DNA from: JAHEZL01 sp046074525
Lineage (GTDB): Bacteria; Bacteroidota; Bacteroidia; Flavobacteriales_C; GCA-002722245
DNA length: 64,000 nucleotides
Assembly (NCBI GenBank): GCA_046074525.1
Contig: JBJTOK010000071.1
Location: forward strand, 62,001 to 126,000
Direction: 5' to 3'
The notes under the pieces are model-generated. The model did not search any database and was not told where the DNA came from. It saw only the letters and a list, made by a program, of their open reading frames with translations. This document shows, in pieces, positions 62,847 to 64,000 of this stretch. The position numbers were made by a program, and so were the translations under genes. How positions within the stretch are numbered: the first letter of the stretch is position 1; each line of letters begins with the position of its first letter.

Positions 62847-63446
62847 TTAAAGTATGGAGCCGCTGTGTGGCCCCTCATTAAACAGCAAATCCACAATACT
62901 AAGGTTAGGAATAAAGCCCAGTTTATTAGAGAAAACCTGCATGTATTCAGGATGCACAAAAGTGGATCCCGATTTAGGATGCATGCCCGTGCGGAAATCC
63001 ATCAATCTTTCGTAAGTTTTTTTGTATTCGTTGGTGGGTGTCAATGTTGCTTCCAGCTTCATTTTGCTGCAAATCCACTGGTGAAAGCCATTGTTGTAAT
63101 CAATTAGCAATTCATGTTTCGCATACACAAGTTTGTTGAACTCACTTTCGTAATATTCAAAAAAAGCTGAGGAACGGTAGGCGGTAGTCACCGATCGCCA
63201 CAACAAATTCTGCCACGGCGCATCATAGGAAATCAGCATTTTGGAAATAGGCGTATGCTCTCTTGAATTTCTGTTGAGCGGAATGGAAATGGTGAGTTTG
63301 CCATTGGCACCAAAAATCTCGGTGCGACTTCTGAAGGTTTGTTTTGGGAAATGCTCATGCATCTCAAGCAAAGCGTTGGGATGTTTTTTCAGCTGGGCGT
63401 AGTATTCAATCGGACCCAGAAAAGCGGTTGGAAATATTGCTGTCAC
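62847..63446 (-). CDS. WbqC-family protein
   Basis: A 199-residue soluble protein of the WbqC-like family. It begins with a GTG at 63446 (TAGTG, sharing one base with the stop of signal peptidase I). PTAFLGPIEYYAQLKKHP and YDAPWQNLLWRSVTTAYR are family signatures, and YYESEFNKLVY follows. WbqC-like proteins occur in polysaccharide loci and are of unclear function, though an enzymatic role with sugar or amino-acid substrates has been proposed. The coupling to lepB is clear; a functional tie is not. Confidence 0.85.
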   Translation of the reverse strand: MTAIFPTAFLGPIEYYAQLKKHPNALLEMHEHFPKQTFRSRTEIFGANGKLTISIPLNRNSREHTPISKMLISYDAPWQNLLWRSVTTAYRSSAFFEYYESEFNKLVYAKHELLIDYNNGFHQWICSKMKLEATLTPTNEYKKTYERLMDFRTGMHPKSGSTFVHPEYMQVFSNKLGFIPNLSIVDLLFNEGPHSGSIL

Positions 63447-64000
63447 TATTTTTTCTCTTTTGATTTTTTGTTTTTCCAGAACTTTGAAATCAGCCAGATT
63501 ACCACACCGCCAATCAGGAAATGGAAAAGATATGATCTTGAAACACCTTCAGATGAGACAAAGCAGAACATGCGCTCAAACTTCAGTCCGTCATTGGCCG
63601 ACATCCAGATGAATACCGGTGTTCCTACAATGTGATCCTCCGGTACAAAACCCCATTCACGGGAGTCGGCAGAATGTCCGCGGTTATCACCCATTGCGAA
63701 ATAGTAGTTTTGCTTGAAAGTGTACTTATCCGCCAGTACACCATTAACTAAAAAGAGATTTTTTCCTGTTTGTAGTTGAGCTTTCACTTTTTCAACGTTG
63801 ATGCCATTTGCTTCAACCATTTCAGGATTCATTTTCTTAATGGCTTCCTTGATTTTCTCTAGTTCTCCCGGAATTTCTGTCTGGCAGAAAGTAATGTACT
63901 GGCCAATATAGTCGGAGAGATTCTTCATATATTTTTCCGGGTTGTCCGGACTGTTTTGCATGTAGAATCGATCACCAACTTCGGCCAGATCATAAGGTAG
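63446..64000 (-). CDS. lepB: signal peptidase I (partial, C-terminal part)
   Basis: Membrane serine protease that removes Sec signal peptides. Only the C-terminal 184 residues are inside the window; the frame remains open to the right edge (LPYDLAEVGDRFYMQNSPD). The conserved box E, YYFAMGDNRGHSADSREWG, and FVPEDHIVG confirm the family. The catalytic Ser and Lys lie beyond the edge. A final hydrophobic helix (YLFHFLIGGVVIWLISKFW) and basic tail follow; a C-terminal anchor is common in Bacteroidota. An internal Met at 63961 is not the true start. Confidence 0.92.
   Translation of the reverse strand, partial: LPYDLAEVGDRFYMQNSPDNPEKYMKNLSDYIGQYITFCQTEIPGELEKIKEAIKKMNPEMVEANGINVEKVKAQLQTGKNLFLVNGVLADKYTFKQNYYFAMGDNRGHSADSREWGFVPEDHIVGTPVFIWMSANDGLKFERMFCFVSSEGVSRSYLFHFLIGGVVIWLISKFWKNKKSKEKK

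Noticed and set aside
1..64000. tRNA, rRNA, riboswitch or CRISPR loci
   Set aside because: I scanned the larger gaps by eye and saw no cloverleaf ending in CCA, no rRNA core sequence and no array. tRNAscan-SE and Rfam searches would settle this.

Overview
The window comes from a chromosome of a member of the Bacteroidota. The evidence is many secreted proteins with C-terminal type IX secretion (T9SS) sorting domains, a giant PKD-repeat protein with a type-B sorting domain, a split transketolase, an FHS-type sugar permease beside a Nudix-family sugar regulator, start sites without Shine-Dalgarno sequences, and promoters of the TTG-N(about 20)-TAnnTTTG type. The gene set suggests a free-living, polysaccharide-degrading organism. 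I cannot name a genus. No phage, integron, CRISPR array, rRNA or tRNA was recognised.

Layout. 1-3057 (minus strand): the N-terminal part of RecQ, a small P-loop NTPase and a membrane-bound SpoIIE-type phosphatase. 3507-9022 (plus): three secreted glycanases (GH16, GH18, GH5), each with CBM6 and a T9SS sorting domain, plausibly a beta-glucan/chitin (fungal cell wall) kit. 9064-21000: small secreted hypotheticals, uvrB, serC-serA, an aldo/keto reductase, a fatty acid desaturase, an RRM protein, and an amidase coupled to a saccharopine-dehydrogenase-like gene. 21336-30274: a complete D-xylose locus (xylB, xylA, mutarotase, Nudix-type regulator, transaldolase-like enzyme, split transketolase, FHS permease) with two copies of an 18-bp candidate operator upstream. 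30280-37604: an 11-PKD surface protein, a NarL-type two-component pair and a LamG/T9SS protein. 37692-44425: HerA-like ATPase, biotin carboxylase, DUF4294 protein, and the two-gene carboxy(nor)spermidine polyamine pathway. 44726-45794: two small membrane proteins that resemble the T9SS motor proteins GldL and GldM; the second looks like a GldL-type hairpin joined to a GldM-type stalk domain. 45798-49935: an AddB-like nuclease and a GT-C membrane protein. 49996-55712 (minus): a tight four-gene operon of secreted LamG, GH-A, PL1-like pectate lyase and parallel beta-helix proteins. 56086-62789: a secreted alpha/beta hydrolase, a fibre-like protein and a LytS/LytTR-type pair. 62847-64000: a WbqC-family protein coupled to signal peptidase I, which runs off the right edge.

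Several intergenic gaps hold palindromic elements. One family with TTTTTAACCA/TTTTTACCA ends occurs near 1.6 kb and 18.5 kb. A 322-bp nested inverted repeat with 15-bp perfect terminal repeats lies at 20994-21315, and a 46-bp-arm hairpin lies at 44509-44626. These are the likeliest non-autonomous mobile or REP-like elements here.

The GldL/GldM-like pair and the xylose operator/regulator arrangement are the observations I consider most worth following. All functions rest on motif recognition by eye; no database search was run.
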